Source of the DNA: Gnetum montanum
Taxonomy: Eukaryota > Streptophyta > Gnetopsida > Gnetales > Gnetaceae
DNA length: 64,000 nucleotides
Assembly: GCA_015680685.1 (NCBI GenBank)
Contig: MNCI01024055.1
Location: 71,364 to 135,363, forward strand
Direction: 5' to 3'
Position 1 is the first letter of the stretch, and each line of letters begins with the position of its first letter. Positions 36,428-48,850 of the stretch are shown piece by piece. The notes under the pieces were generated by a model. The model was not told where the DNA came from. It saw only the letters and a program-made list of their open reading frames with translations, and made no database searches. The translations under genes and the position numbers were made by a program.

Positions 36428-38003
36428 TGAAACACCGTAAAAATTATGAATCGGCCTCAGGTGAAGGTTCGCGATTTAGACAAAAGTGCATGATAGAATT
36501 CTAGAAAGAAGAACGAGGCAAGGTAGAGCAAAGCAAAGAGGTACGCGGCATCAAGACTTCAGTTTCCTTCCGCAGATTTGTTATCTTACTATGTTTTCCA
36601 TCTTTATGCTATAGTACACAATGTAGCATAACGATGCTCAGCGTAACATAGTCCAGCATCAGAAGGCGACTTACTTCGGCATCTAGAGAGGCTTAAGCAG
36701 TGTAATATGCGACTTCTCATATATTTTGCTATGTCTTTTTTCCAAGGCTAGGTTTATGCTCTGTTACACACAACAGCGTAATGAGCTTTGAAAAAGTCAA
36801 AGAAATTCCAGAAGAAGTGGAACAGATCAACTCTCTTTCCTTTTCTTGCGGATAGATCACCTTAAGCTCGTTATGCAACGTAACGTATCTCAATGTAATG
36901 CATCGCCAAGCTAATCATTGTTTACGCTTCACTACGCTCGGTGGAATAAACGAGCATAAAATAGCTTGAATACATTATTTTCATGCCTTGTTACGCTCTT
37001 GCAGGTGACCCAATGCGTGCAAGCATAATGTAGCCTAAAAATCAACTGAGACATGCCCGATCACATTTGTTATTCATACGCACAATACACAGATGCGCGT
37101 ATTGTACGTAGTCATGAATTTTGACACAAGGATGGGTCAAGTCAATGATCTTCCGAAAGGTTTGAAACACGTGTCATCACAGCCATCCCTTCTCCACATA
37201 TTGTCAAACCTATAAATGTCCCAGTCGGCAAAAATTGAAGAGGAAAAAAAAACAAGGCAACACAGAGACAAACAGAAGTAGAGAGAGCAGCACTTTGGCA
37301 AATTTTGACAGCATCACCTTCTAATAGAGACAAAGCATATTCCGCTTGAGAATTGGCAGTAGGAGCAATTACCCCTTTGGAGAAGACACAACTTTCTCCA
37401 TTGGTGATCGTCGGCAGTTTCGAGCAAAGACTACCTAAGGCAAAAGGGAGCATATCAGAGATTTAGAGATCATCTGGTGTGGTTTGCGAGTTCTTTTGGT
37501 CAGAAGCAGTTGATCAATAGATGTCAGAACTTGACCTTCCTTGCATCCCATCTCTGTCCTACGAGGTAGATCGGACTCCATCCTGTATTTCTGCTTAGAC
37601 AGTTTTCCTTGTTATTTTGTGCTTGCTTCACAGAAGGCAATTGGGGTCTCCCCAGTGTAATGTGATATACAAAATAGTCATTTCTTGGGTCAAAGCCATA
37701 GATCTTGAAATCACGCATTTCTCTCGCATTTGATTCTCTTTATCGTGTTAGCGTTATCGTCGTTGTAATTCATCTGCATCGTTTTTCTCTCATTTTGCGA
37801 CCCGTTGAATCAAATCGTCCCATGCAACATCCATAATATCCATCGGTTTGCTGATTAGTAAGTCCCTGTCTAATCAACAAGACCATTCAGGGCATCATGG
37901 ATTCATTTTCTTTTCTAGCACGGCCCTCGCATGGATCTATGGTTAAGACTGTATACACGGATTTTGTTTGGTATTCCAGCTGCCGACATTTTCCATCGTT
38001 ACA
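36428..38003 (+). repeat. 3' LTR of Tat-1
   Basis: A 1576-bp partner of 20603-22176 with the same ends, the TATA box at 37211-37217 and the same downstream CpG-rich leader. Differences from the 5' copy are mainly transitions at CpG sites. Confidence 0.92.
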
Positions 38004-38335
38004 ATTATTACTGGGAATTGAAAAATGTAGTTAGGGCATTTGATATTGAATGGAAATAGTTCACTTCCTAGTTTATCAACATGAAGAAAATGTTCCAAAT
38101 AATGCCCTTTCCATGGGATGTCCCCATTTCAACCCACATTGATGATGCTGCATGGATTGTCAATGATGCTTTAAGCAAGGAGGAGAAGACGAAGGCATTA
38201 CTTGATTTTTTTCACCTTCCACTAGAGGTTGCAGCCATAGTAGAATAGCCACAACAACCTTGACTATTGTACATGCCTGAAGACAATGAAGGTTCCTTAG
38301 AACCTCAAGAGCCACCACCGCCTAGGATTGTCTGA
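38004..38335 (+). pseudogene. Ath-1 ORF3, 3' part
   Basis: Continuation of ORF3 after the Tat-1 insertion. It reads FINMKKMFQIMPFPWDVP, then DDAAWIVNDALSKEEKTKAL and a Pro/Glu-rich end (SLEPQEPPPPRIV) with TGA at 38333-38335. Element B has MPYPRDIP...SDVAW...SKEEKMKELL and element C has LPCPWEVL...LAW...NEEEKL, so the tail is a conserved family signature. Directly after 38008 the sequence GGGAATTGAAAAATGTAGTTAGG aligns with the matching point in B (about 55310), which proves the split. Confidence 0.75.
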
Positions 38336-38571
38336 TCTTCACCCCCATCTTCACACCATTAGAGGATGTGTTGTCCAATTTTTTGTAGTCACATCATGAA
38401 TTTTAATTTTATGTCATGAACATCATAACTTTTTGTAATTTTTTTATTTGTACACTTGGGCACTCAATTTTGTTAAGTTAGTATGTTTTCTTAAGAGTTA
38501 GTCAATAATCCCATACCTTTTCAATCTTGTAAAAGAACTTGAGAATGAGTTTTCGTTCAGTTGTGGGGGTA
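38336..38571 (+). other. Ath-1 3' untranslated region and polypurine-like tract
   Basis: AT-rich sequence with TGTGGGGGTA at about 38561-38570 directly before the 3' LTR, the likely polypurine tract. The segment GAGAATGAGTTTTCGTTCAG aligns with matching segments before the LTRs of B, C and E. Confidence 0.6.
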
Positions 38572-39458
38572 CCATGAGCATCAAAGTGTCACATTGATTG
38601 GCTTCCATTGATTTAGCATCATCAAAAGGGCCCTATTTACATGTTGTTGCCCTATTGATGTAGCCCTAGAGAAAAAACTATAAATATGAGCTCCCAACAA
38701 TGTTTATGGGCATTCAAGTCATAGTAGTAATAGAGTTCTTGTAGTTTATCTATTTGAAATTTAGAATATTTTTCCCAAGTGCCCACAATAGGACTCATTG
38801 AGTGTATGGATCTTTATTCAAGAATTATTGTACCTAAGCATGATAGTGTGTATGACAATAAAGACAAGCTTCATGATGAGCCATGTAGCATTTTGGATAG
38901 TTTAGATATTTCATTTATGCATTTAATGCTTTTAATTATTGATTTAATGTTTTTCCATAATTAATTTAATTAAGTGAGATAAACTAGATAGATTAAATAC
39001 ATAAGTACAACTACTTGAATCATAATACATATTTTCTTGGTAATCCCAATAGTCTTATTACTTAGTGTGCCCAATAGCATAGTGCTTGGTAAGCTAGTAG
39101 TGAATACATGGGTTCAGGACATGTACGGAAAGTGGGACTAAATGCTTATATTAGGATTAGGTAGATATCAATTAGTTAGTTAAATTAAATTAATCATTAA
39201 ATTACTTCATCACTCTCTCTTTAAATAGAAAAGAACATAAAACATAAAATGATAAAAATTATATGCTTCAATTACACTTAACCATACCTTTGAGCTTCAC
39301 AAGTGTAATTGGAAAGACAATGAATGATCTTTAGGAAAAGATACACTTCCTAGAAGACTAGTACACCAAAAATAGAGAGTCCACAAAATTCAACGAAATC
39401 ATCCATGAACACTTTGCGATTCATATGGATGGGCATAGGGGTACCTTGTCACTCATCA
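38572..39458 (+). repeat. 3' LTR of Ath-1
   Basis: An 887-bp partner of 8784-9730, beginning CCATGAGCATC (terminal TG decayed) and ending CTCATCA. The TATA box TATAAAT is at 38679-38685. The U3 palindrome run is shortened relative to the 5' copy. Confidence 0.85.
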
Positions 39459-41206
39459 CTGGGAATAGTCTTAGCTAGAAGGAAAACATGAAGCTTAATG
39501 GTTTAATAACTTTAATGGGAGAATAAAAGAGTAGTCCATGATGATCTTGGCCGAAGTAACTATTCACTTTGAAATTTTAATAATAATATGGTAGTAAATT
39601 AAGTGATTTTAACATGTAACCACTTAGCATGAAACTAGCTATTCGCTTTACAATCTCAGTAAGGGCACTTGATCATTAAAAATAAAGGCATGAGAAGTTA
39701 ATAATTTGAATAAGATTAATTTATGTTCTAAAGAAAAATAGGCTTTTTGTTTAATCCACACCATGGAGACCATATTTTGGTTGCAAAAATTTAAAATAAT
39801 AGAATGAAATGATGACTTAGCTCAAAAATAATTACAAATGGAACAAATTTTGGTCTAGCCTTTTCTATTAGTGCTTGCAAGAAACATACCTCTTCTAACA
39901 AGCCTACAACCTTTGACTATTGAATTTTCCCACTACTCTTCCTTGAACTACCTTTGGAAGAGCTACTGATCAAATAACAAGAGTGAGAGAAAACCATGAG
40001 ATTTTCATTGTGACTAACCTTGGATAGATGCACTCCACCATAGCCTAGCTTTGGAAATCTCCCCCACTATGTGAGTCCCCTTTCGTTGCCTTTGGCCCGA
40101 GGGATTTATCAGGACCTATATGACCCCTCATTTTTTGTGTCTTCCACTTCCACCAAATCTGCACATGACCAAATCCTAGTGAGAGCATAATTGAAAAGAA
40201 AATTTCTATTAATCTTGTAAAAAAATGGGAAAGAAATAAAAGAAAAATAAAAAATAAAGATCTTGGGCCTCATAATAGTAACATCAACCAATAACAAATA
40301 GTAAATGGTAACAACCACCACCCATGCATGGATAACTATAACATCTACGACCCATGTGCAACAAAACCATCATTATCAACCACTATGTCATAAACCATTG
40401 CATTCGATGTTAGAAATCCACCTTTTGGTTTTGTTACATGTTTCTTGCCATCCCTGTGCTCCCACATTGCTAACCACCACCTCTAGAAATTCTATGGCCA
40501 CATCTAGCATTTGCTACAATGATCCTTCATGGGCCTCATGAAAGACCACCAATGACATTATGGCTTGCAACTTGAATCCGTTATCCTAATAAGTAATAGA
40601 AGATCTATGTGGCAACTTTTGTCATAATTTTTGGCTATTTTGTCCATGATTCCTTAGTACAAATGCAGCACAACTCTATCCTCATGAGGCTAGCATAACT
40701 AGTGGGCAAGCTCATGTGGAGTTGTTGTTTAAAGGTTGCATGCATCACGGATTCCTTACCACATGAACCACTACTACTACTGAGCATTCATTAATAAGTA
40801 CAAGCCAATGTTACAACATGGGAGCTTAAGAAAAATGATAAGTCAAACTTACCAATAAGAGCCAATTCAAATGGGGAAACTATCATAAGTTTAGGGCTAA
40901 ATAGTTGTTTGATCAATTTAGAATATTATTTATGGAGCCGGTTAGCATGTATACTTCAATGTTTGACATTATTTGCTATCAACTTTTAGTAGTTTTGTTT
41001 AACTCCTATGTTAAGTGTGTCTTGTACTTGCTACATGTGAAAGCTCATAAAGTATTGGAACATTTTTCAAAAATGTGAAGGGATTAAAACCTATTTCATT
41101 CATGACCCTCACATTCATCATCCATATTTAAAATTAGGAGACTAAATTCTCTCTTTAAAAGAAAGAAAATTCTATTTTTTAGTCTTATTTTAGCTGGAAC
41201 ACATCG
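39459..41206. other. Non-coding stretch right of Ath-1
   Basis: AT-rich sequence without a supported gene, starting with the CTGGG target copy of Ath-1. Short frames at 40109-40321 and 40305-40541 show no domain. Confidence 0.45.
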
Positions 41207-43073
41207 TGGCCCCATGCTAGCATGGGAGATGTTGACATCAATAGTTTCTACATGTTGCTTTCTGGGGACCCACTTGACCTTTCAAAGTTGTGATTTCCTT
41301 TTTAAGAACTCACCTCTCAAGTAGCTTCTTTGTTGTTTCTAAGTGTTGCTTTCTAGCCATTGGCCTCTTTGCAAGTTGTTTTTCTTTCACTCACCTCTGA
41401 AACCTACAAGTTATTTTTGTGCATTTCTTTCTGGGCAGCTTATTTCTTGTTTCTACCTTTCAAATTTGCAAGTTGTTTTCTAAGCACTCACCTTTCAAGC
41501 TACTTCTATGTTATTTCTATGTGATTCTATCTAGGCACCCACCTCTCAAATTTCTTAAGGTGGACAAAAAAGCATAATGTTCCATAAAAATTTGACTTCT
41601 CTATGGATAAACTATGAGTATCCTGGGATAGTTTATGACCTTGTACATGCTCAGTAAACTTGAGTTAACAAATCTAGTTAACAAAAGTACATAGTAGATA
41701 GCATTAAAAAAAATTTATAATTTCAAATTTGTAACTTACATTCTACCTCCTAGTGGTGCCTCTCATGTCTCCAATGTGGTCACCTTGTTTAGCAATATAT
41801 GGATGCAAGAATGTTAGATGAAAATTTTATTTTGGTTACTTTAGTATTTGGGACATAATAAGATATTTTTTAATTTATTACATCATTTTCAGAATTATTT
41901 TAATTCTTAGGCCAATATTTTAACTACTAGGTTAACACCTCATTATTAAATTTATAATAAACTAACTAATGATGTTCTTTATCAAATTTTTAATAATCTT
42001 TATAATTCTTAGATGTAGTCCTTACTTAAAAGTATTGTTTTAGAGAAATGCAACCATAATTCCTTTATAATGATAATCAAATGGATTGGGTATTCCCCAA
42101 TGCCAAAATTTTCTAGTCATCATTCCCCACTACTTAAATTGAACTTGATAGTTTGGCCATAATCCTAAACATCATTTTTTTTTCAAATTTCATTTCTTAA
42201 AGTTGCTAGATTTTCTATGCATAACATCTTTAAAGTGTAAAAATTTTTAAGATAATCCCTTCATTCATCGACTCATACTCCAACAACATCAATAATTGAT
42301 CAACAGTTTCCAACAAGTCACCATCATCAATTCTTACAAATTTTTACACCCCAGTTCTATGCATCAACACAATCAATTTAGTGGTTCAAAGCTTTCCATA
42401 AAATTTTTGATTCAATTTGTGTTTTTTTCAAAAAAAAAACTTTATTATTTTTATTTAAGGTTGTAGAGCATCTAAATGCTTAATCTCTAAATGTAAATAT
42501 TATCAAATTTTGATTTTTAAATCTCAAAATATTTTCAAGAATTAGTTTCAACAATGGTGGTGGTATTGTAGATTTCAATCCCTAAATCACTGCAACTTAT
42601 GGTATTCTAGATAACATTTTCTTTTGTACCATAACTTGTGGTTCACTCATGGTTCAACAAGAAGGTAGTGTTAATTTTTTTTTTTTAAATTAGAGTTTCA
42701 AATTTCAAATAAACATTGTACATGCTAGTTGCAACCTTCTTTCTTCAATGTCACTACCTTGTTCACCAATGCATGGATGTAAAAATGTTCAAGAAAATTT
42801 CATTTAAGCTACCTTATCATTTCAGCCATAAAACATCGATTCATAATTTTTTCTCATGGGATTCTTCTTCCTCCCAAGGTCCAACATTTTCTAGTTCTCT
42901 CCCTTCATTCATGCTATTTTCCTTGCTCCTTATATGAGGTAGAGAAGCCATCATTGTTTTTTGTTTAAAAATAACATGAACTAATGAATTTGTCCTCAAA
43001 TTTACAATGGATATTTGTAACCCATGTGTCCACTCTATTGATGTCAACATGTCCCATGCTAGGCATGGGACCC
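41207..43073. repeat. 1.9-kb inverted-repeat structure with palindromic ends
   Basis: The left arm begins near 41210 with CCCATGCTAGCATGGG (a perfect palindrome), then AGATGTTGACATCAATAG. The right arm ends near 43070 with the reverse complement of CATGGGACATGTTGACATCAATAG. About 38 bp match. The interior holds degenerate direct duplications: 41700-41870 recurs at 42670-42840, and there is a run of CACCTCTCAAG / GTTGCTTTCT-type units at 41240-41570. It could be a decayed non-autonomous DNA transposon, but I found no clear target duplication or transposase. Confidence 0.45.
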
Positions 43074-44640
43074 ATGATTAATTAGTTTGCCCATTAGGTT
43101 ACATTCATGATTTAAAGACATGACTTTATTCGAAATAATATCATGCTACATAGAGGTGTTTCAAACATGGGGAATCTTACAACCATTAAAAATATTTATT
43201 GCTATATAAGGACTATTATTATTACTCATGAATTTTAATCCCATGAAAAATCCAAAAAAATGAGAATGAAAATAACACAAATATTTGGTTATGTTTTTTA
43301 AAAGTCATAAAACCTTCACATAGTAGCACCTAGACATAGTTTTAAAACAATAGTTGATGAGTGGAAAACTACAAACAATACATCAACATTTACAATTTAA
43401 ACCTAAATGGAAAATAAAGCCTTCTTTATAGTTTAGGGAATGAAAGAAAGAGAAGGAAAATTTAAGGAGAAACTTTTTTGAAATTTCGTGGTACAACTAG
43501 TCTTTGAGGCATTTTTAGAAGTTTGGAGAGGGGCTATGAACAAATCCAAGAAGCAAAGGTAGACAAGCTAGCACTGGAGGCTATTAATTTAGCTAATTAG
43601 ACTAGCACTCTATTATTGAGCTAATTATTTTGCTCAAACACCTTTTGTTTAATGTCTCTCAGAGCATTAGTCTCTATTGTACGTTTATTTCTAAATAAGT
43701 GTTTCAATCAAGACGTTAGCTTATATTCAGAGTTTTCACATTCTCGATTATTTTGAAACTTTCATTATCAACTTGTTTAATGAATTGCTATTTTTCTTTT
43801 CCTTGTCAAGTTTAAAGTTTATACAATAATTCCATTTTCCAGCTAAGACTACTCCTGGGGTTTTGTATCCATACAAGAGGCACCTTAAGCAATAGTATCT
43901 TAAAAAAAATTTCATGAATGTTGCTGTGGAACAACAATTTATGCATTCACATCTTTTTGGCATTAAAAGGACGGTCATTTTATTTCTTTTGCCTCTATTT
44001 CCAGTTTTTACTTTTCTATTCTTGTTTTTGTTTCTATCCTTAGTTGCCTATTTACAGTTTCTGAAAATTTCTATTGTTTTTATTTTTAGAAATTTTAGTT
44101 TATTGAAATTTTTATTTTTTCCAATTATCAGAACCTTTATTTTTTTGTTACCTACTGTTGATTCTATTTTTTACTTTTACAAGCCTATCTTAGTTTTATT
44201 TCCTAAACACTCATTTTTTCCCAAGTCTTACTTACAAGTTTATATTTTGGTGGTCCTTACCTTATTCCTAACTTTCGTAAGATGGTTCTCTCATTAATTA
44301 TATCATTCGATTTAAATCTAGGTTTCTAAAATTTTCCATTTACTCTTTTTCTTTTAAATTCTATATATAGCAATTTCAGTTTTTCTTTAATAATAATAAT
44401 AATAAAATAAATAATAATATTAAGATAGTTTCTTATTTCCTTTACATTTTATAGTTCACTAGGAATTCTCAGTCTACCAACATTCATAATTTCTAGCTTC
44501 TTTTTGTTTTATTAGTGAGTTTTCCCATAGAGCATCTTGACAAAGACCACTTACTCCTACCCCTAATTGAGTAGCTACCCATCATTTCACTTTAAGAAGA
44601 CAACATGCTTTACATTTCCAAATTCTTTTCCTAAAATAAT
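43074..44640. other. Non-coding T-rich stretch before element D gag
   Basis: Strongly T-rich at 43980-44450. The 127-codon frame at 43914-44297 is mostly Phe and Leu because of T-richness. It may contain the leader or LTR of element D, but no LTR boundary was recognised. Confidence 0.4.
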
Positions 44641-45379
44641 TCAAACTAAGATGATAGCCAACCAATCCCCAGCTCCTTTGGTGATTAATTCATTTAATTT
44701 TATATATTACTATAGAATTCTAAAATCACTCAATTTTAATTTGTTCTTTAATCCTACAACTTCCAATAGTGATGCATGACAACATGTAGAACGCTTCAAG
44801 ACTTTATTAGGCATTTGCAACATCGCTAAAAATGACATAGCTTGTAGAGCCTTTGTCACTACTTTAAAAAATAAATTCATGCAATGGTTTTTAATGCTCT
44901 ATGATGCCTCTATAAATTCATGGCTAGACTTTAAAAATAAGTTTTTACTTCAATTTGATAAGTTCACTAGTCTTGCTTTAGCCTCAAGTAAATTTACAAA
45001 TCTATGAAAACCACCTAAGGTGAATATTTGTGACTATAATTTAAGATTTTTCAAATCACTTGCTTATGTGCCAAATGAAATGTGTTTGAAACCTAATGGT
45101 ATCCTCAACTTTTACCTCTCCACCATTGATCCATTCTTTACTTATGTCCTCTAATCAAATTACAACATAATAGAATTACAAGGAGAAATGTCTAAAGCTA
45201 TTGAGCTAGAGGAAATTACCTTAATGAATAGAATTCAAACTCCATTTGGCATGATGAGTATTAGCAATCCTATGCAATTTAGTCCTCTACCATCATAAAC
45301 TCTCCTAATGAAGAATACTATGTTCCAAGCCCCTACTCATATCCAAATCTCTCAACCTACAAATAATTATTTTTGAAGT
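44640..45379 (+). pseudogene. gag: Element D gag, 5' part (gypsy)
   Basis: A retrotransposon gag domain in one frame with few stops: HVERFKTLLGICNIAKNDIA, then FVTTLKNKFMQWF, WLDFKNKFLLQFDKF, and LNFYLSTIDPFFTYV. This is the pattern of a helical capsid domain. It is cut at 45379 by the insertion of element E and resumes at 52426. The GAAGT at 45375-45379 is the left target copy. It differs in sequence from the Athila-like gags here, so it belongs to another gypsy lineage. Confidence 0.7.
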
Positions 45380-46187
45380 TGATCAGTGGTGAGGTACCCC
45401 TACACTCAACCATATGAATATGAGCATCTCATGCATGATCCAGTCAAACTCCAAGGACTAAGTGCTTACACACCTTAATGAAACACTTAAGGTTAACCAA
45501 TCATTGTCCTCCCAAACTTACTCGTATTGTCACGGTTGTATGGTTAAGTAAGTTTGTGGTATGTGATTTTATATCTTTTATCTTTTTAACACTTATGCTA
45601 GTAGGGAAAGGTGAAGAGAACTAAATAACAAATTTTAATTAACTATTCACTAACTAAGTTTTAATTATCCTAGCATCAGTATCCATTCCCACTTTCTGCA
45701 CACACCCTGAACCAGTGTAACACTATTGGGATTACCAAATGCTACTCGTTACTAGGTTACCAAGCATTACACATGTGCTCGAAGAGGTTGTATTGAATGC
45801 ACTTAACTAGGAGAGTCAAGGGTTGAGAGAGATTAATTATCTAGGAAAGCATTTAAACATTTAACAATAATTAAATCCTATTTAGCTTAGTCCATATGCT
45901 GTAAGGTTTATTAGAAAGTTTGTCTTTATTGCCGTACACAAATGTGTGCTCAAGGGCAATTTGCTCGAATAAAGATCTGCACTTTGAGACTCCTATTGTA
46001 GGCACATGGAAATTATTCTAACTCTGGAATGGTAATATTACTGTAGTTTGGCTAAGGGACTAACTATAGATGCCTAAAGCATGGAAAGCCGCCTCTTATT
46101 TATAGGCATTACTGTGGGCTGCGATATTGCGTACTCAATATTGCAGGGATGGACGTAATATGACATATGCGATATCATGGCTCATCA
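45380..46187 (-). repeat. 3' LTR of element E
   Basis: An 808-bp LTR, CTCATCA at its right end, TGATCAGTGG at its left. It aligns throughout with 51624-52420, and the two copies are close in sequence. A GCGATATTGCG...ATATTGCAGGG repeat module lies near 46108-46175. Confidence 0.85.
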
Positions 46188-48110
46188 TACTCCCATGACT
46201 GAATGAAAATCCATCCTCAAGTTTCTTAAAAAATATTGGAAAGGTATGGGATTATTGACTTGAATGACACTAACGGTGAATGGGGTGACATGTGAATGGA
46301 TCATCATTAAAATACATGACAAAATTAGTGTTCATGACAACAAGAGTGAACACTCTACACATTTGAGATCTAGCCTTATTTGGCAGTTAAGAGACAAGAG
46401 ATAAGAGAGAGATAAAAGAGGAAGTTTGTGGCTGCCGATGCCTAGATTGCACCTTTCATTGTTCATTCATAAGTGCTCCATCAATCTTGTTCATTTCATA
46501 ACTACTCCAGTACCAGTCCATTCCAAGCATTTCCTCCAAATTTAGTCCATTTGTGTACAATTGCCATGTGCACACACAACATAGTCTTATATTAGCAAGG
46601 GTAAATGAATCACAATGAAATTGATACCTTGCCTCAGTGTAAGGTCCATTGGTTGAGTTGTGATATGGCTAATGCAGATCTAGAGATATAATACTAGTGA
46701 CTACCCAAGGTGTAGGGGTTAAGAGAAAATTGAAAAAATTGGACTAGGACCCCCATGACTGAGAGTGAACCTCTAGTAGCAAGAGAATGGAAAAAGGTAA
46801 GGAATAATAAAGATGGAGAAAAAGAAACAATGGAAACGTTGATAAAATGGATGTCAAAGATGGAGATGAACAAAATAAATGGTGATTGTGGAAATTTTTA
46901 AGGAAAAGAAACTAACGGATGCACCAAATAGGAATGCCAGTGGATCCTCCCCAAAGCAAGCTCATGCCCTTAATGCCTTGACAATCCCACATTCAAAGAG
47001 TCTGTAGGCTCTAGAAATGTCATTTGGAAGAAAGAGTTAAATTATTAACCACAAGAGTTTACCAAAAAGAAAACAATGCATCAACCAAAATATTGACTAT
47101 TGGTACAACTAGCAATGAGGTGTACAATGGGGAAAGAATTATGGAAAGAAGAGAATGGAATGGAGTCTCAAAAACAAGGTGGTGTATAGCCCCTTGTGTA
47201 TTAATGGCTAATGTGACTTAGTAGATCTTATTCCAAATCTAGCCTCAAACAAACAATATCTAGTGAGTTCACATTAATACATTCGGCCAATCCATCCACC
47301 TAAAGTAACAAAAATGCTTCCGCCAAAGAGTCACCACCATTTCGATGAAACGAGAAAGGGGAAAGTAGGAAGTGAGAAGGGGACTTAGTTAGAGGGAATA
47401 TGTTTGTTTAGGTCCATAACTAGTGCTTGTAGCCTAGATGATTATTTCACCTAAGGGGTGTGGTTTGAATTCTTGTTGTTTTTTTTTTGTTTTTTTCTCT
47501 TTTTTCTTTGTTTTTGCATGAGAAACACACCATGTAAAGACTTATTATTCTCACACCATGCAAAGACTTATTATTTTTATTAGCTTAGCTTCCTGATAAC
47601 GGAGAAATGTCGGAATGGTATGGAAAACTCAAGAAGAAAAGATCCAAGAATCCAAGAGAATGGCTAGCACAAATGCATCAAGTTCCCTTGAAGTCACACC
47701 CATTTCAATCCTTGAGTCCTTCTTTAGTTTGAGAAATACCTAGCCACCAATTTGTTAATAGTTCTTATTATTGAAGGAAAGGGACTGTACAGTTCCAAGC
47801 CAACAGAGACCATAGAAATTCATGGATGCATGGATGATGTAGACTCATTTCCTATTATACCAAAAGAACCATACCTTAGTATCAACATCATAACTCAAAG
47901 GTAAAAATCAAACACTTGTAATCAATGAAATAAAGTTCATACCATGTTCAAGAGCACTTATTAGGTGACAAACTTAACAAAATAAATAAACACATAAATA
48001 AATGAAAAATTATGAATAATGTTGCAAAAAAAAAGAGAAGTTAAAGAAATTTGTAAAACAAAAACTTAAAAAGGAACTAAGGGCCTTGATTGATCAACAT
48101 ATGTGGCCAT
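46188..48110 (-). other. Element E 3' interior without RT, integrase or ORF3
   Basis: Decayed sequence matching the spacer regions of Ath-1: 47580-47760 matches 16470-16660, and 46920-47060 matches about 17180-17280. The pol core and ORF3 that should flank it are absent. A 65-codon frame at 47024-47221 has no recognised domain. Confidence 0.55.
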
Positions 48111-48113
48111 CTC

Positions 48114-48244
48114 CCCCATGACTAAGTTGGAAGGGGGAGATCCAATCAGAGTGCTTTAGGTTATTTTTTAGGAATTTCTACCTTCCCCCTATTGATGTTT
48201 TTAGCTTTCCCCATGACTAAGTTGGAAGGGGAGATCCAATCAAA
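48114..48244. repeat. Short direct repeat at the pol deletion junction of element E
   Basis: A roughly 35-bp sequence (CCCCATGACTAAGTTGGAAG..GGAGATCCAATCA) occurs at about 48116-48151 and again at about 48209-48243. It lies exactly where protease sequence gives way to post-integrase sequence. Confidence 0.6.
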
Positions 48245-48333
48245 GTGCACTCTTGCTCCAGTGCATCTATGCCTTCTACGTGGGCACAAGTTGGTTCCCC
48301 ATTTAGTTCCATGCATGTTGGTGAGTTGCTCTC

Positions 48334-48850
48334 CTAATCAGCTATCAACCACTGGGTGTTTTCTTGTTGTTTTGTTGCTACATACAAGCACTTGTGTATG
48401 TTAATTTCTTGGGCACACCGATTGCATGCAGGCAATGTCGAACATTCCTGTATGTAATCACACCTTGTATCATTGTATGTGATGCATGGAAATTTCTTCC
48501 TCTCAATCTTCCCAAAAGTTTTTTTCTTAGATATTTCTAGGGAAAGATCGTAGATTCCTAGGAATGCATTTATGCTACTTAGCCATGCCCTTCCCATTAT
48601 CATTAGGAAGTTCCCTTTGTCATTGTTTACTTGTATCACTAGGAAATTAGCTGGGTATGACCACCCACACATAGTGGTAATAATGTCCTCCACTAGTCCC
48701 AAAGGAACAGTGATGGACTGGTCATCCAGCTCTATGCGAATATTGCTTTTCTTTAGTGGAGGCAGGTTCCAGGCTTTATACATCTCTTCTGATATTAAGT
48801 TGACTCTGGAACTTAAGTCCAAAAGAGCTTTACATGGTTCATTCCCAGTG
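48334..48850 (-). pseudogene. pol: Element E protease region
   Basis: A 162-codon open piece reads MDLSSRVNLISEEMYKAW, then PLGLVEDIITTMCGWSYP, MGRAWLSSINAFLGIYDL, and a Cys-containing tail. It aligns with Ath-1 12390-12960. The D-loop reads DLSS. It ends near the deletion junction, so no RT follows. Confidence 0.75.

Larger units (their letters stand above)
20603..38003 (+). mobile_element. Tat-1: Tat/Ogre-type LTR retrotransposon carrying an antisense gene
   Basis: A 17.4-kb element is nested in ORF3 of Ath-1. Its two LTRs are 1574 and 1576 bp, each starting TGAAACACC and ending TTACA. Flanks are ATGAT (20598-20602) and ATTAT (38004-38008), matching 4 of 5. The order is LTR, primer site, gag-pro in one frame, antisense gene, RT, gypsy RNase H, second (archaeal-type) RNase H, integrase, tandem-repeat 3' region, polypurine tract, LTR. 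Two RNase H domains, a possible intron between protease and RT, and a satellite-like 3' UTR are hallmarks of the Tat clade (Ogre, Retand). It keeps many CpG dinucleotides that the surrounding Ath-1 has lost, so it is younger. Confidence 0.9.
8784..39458 (+). mobile_element. Ath-1: complete Athila-like Ty3/gypsy element with a nested Tat-like element
   Basis: The order is 5' LTR (8784-9730), primer-binding site, gag, protease, RT, RNase H, integrase, spacer, promoter-like block, ORF3, polypurine tract and 3' LTR (38572-39458). Target copies TTGGG (8779-8783) and CTGGG (39459-39463) match at 4 of 5. Excluding the nested 17.4-kb Tat-1 (20603-38003) the element is about 13.3 kb. RT lies before integrase (gypsy order). 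The TGGYGCC primer site and the extra ORF after integrase fit the Athila clade, where that position normally holds an env-like ORF. CpG is scarce and every ORF is full of stops, so it is old and immobile. Confidence 0.85.

Noticed and set aside
43914-44297. 127-codon Phe/Leu-rich frame suggesting a membrane protein
   Set aside because: A T-rich tract produces hydrophobic codons by composition; there is no conserved pattern. The same applies to 15905-16240.
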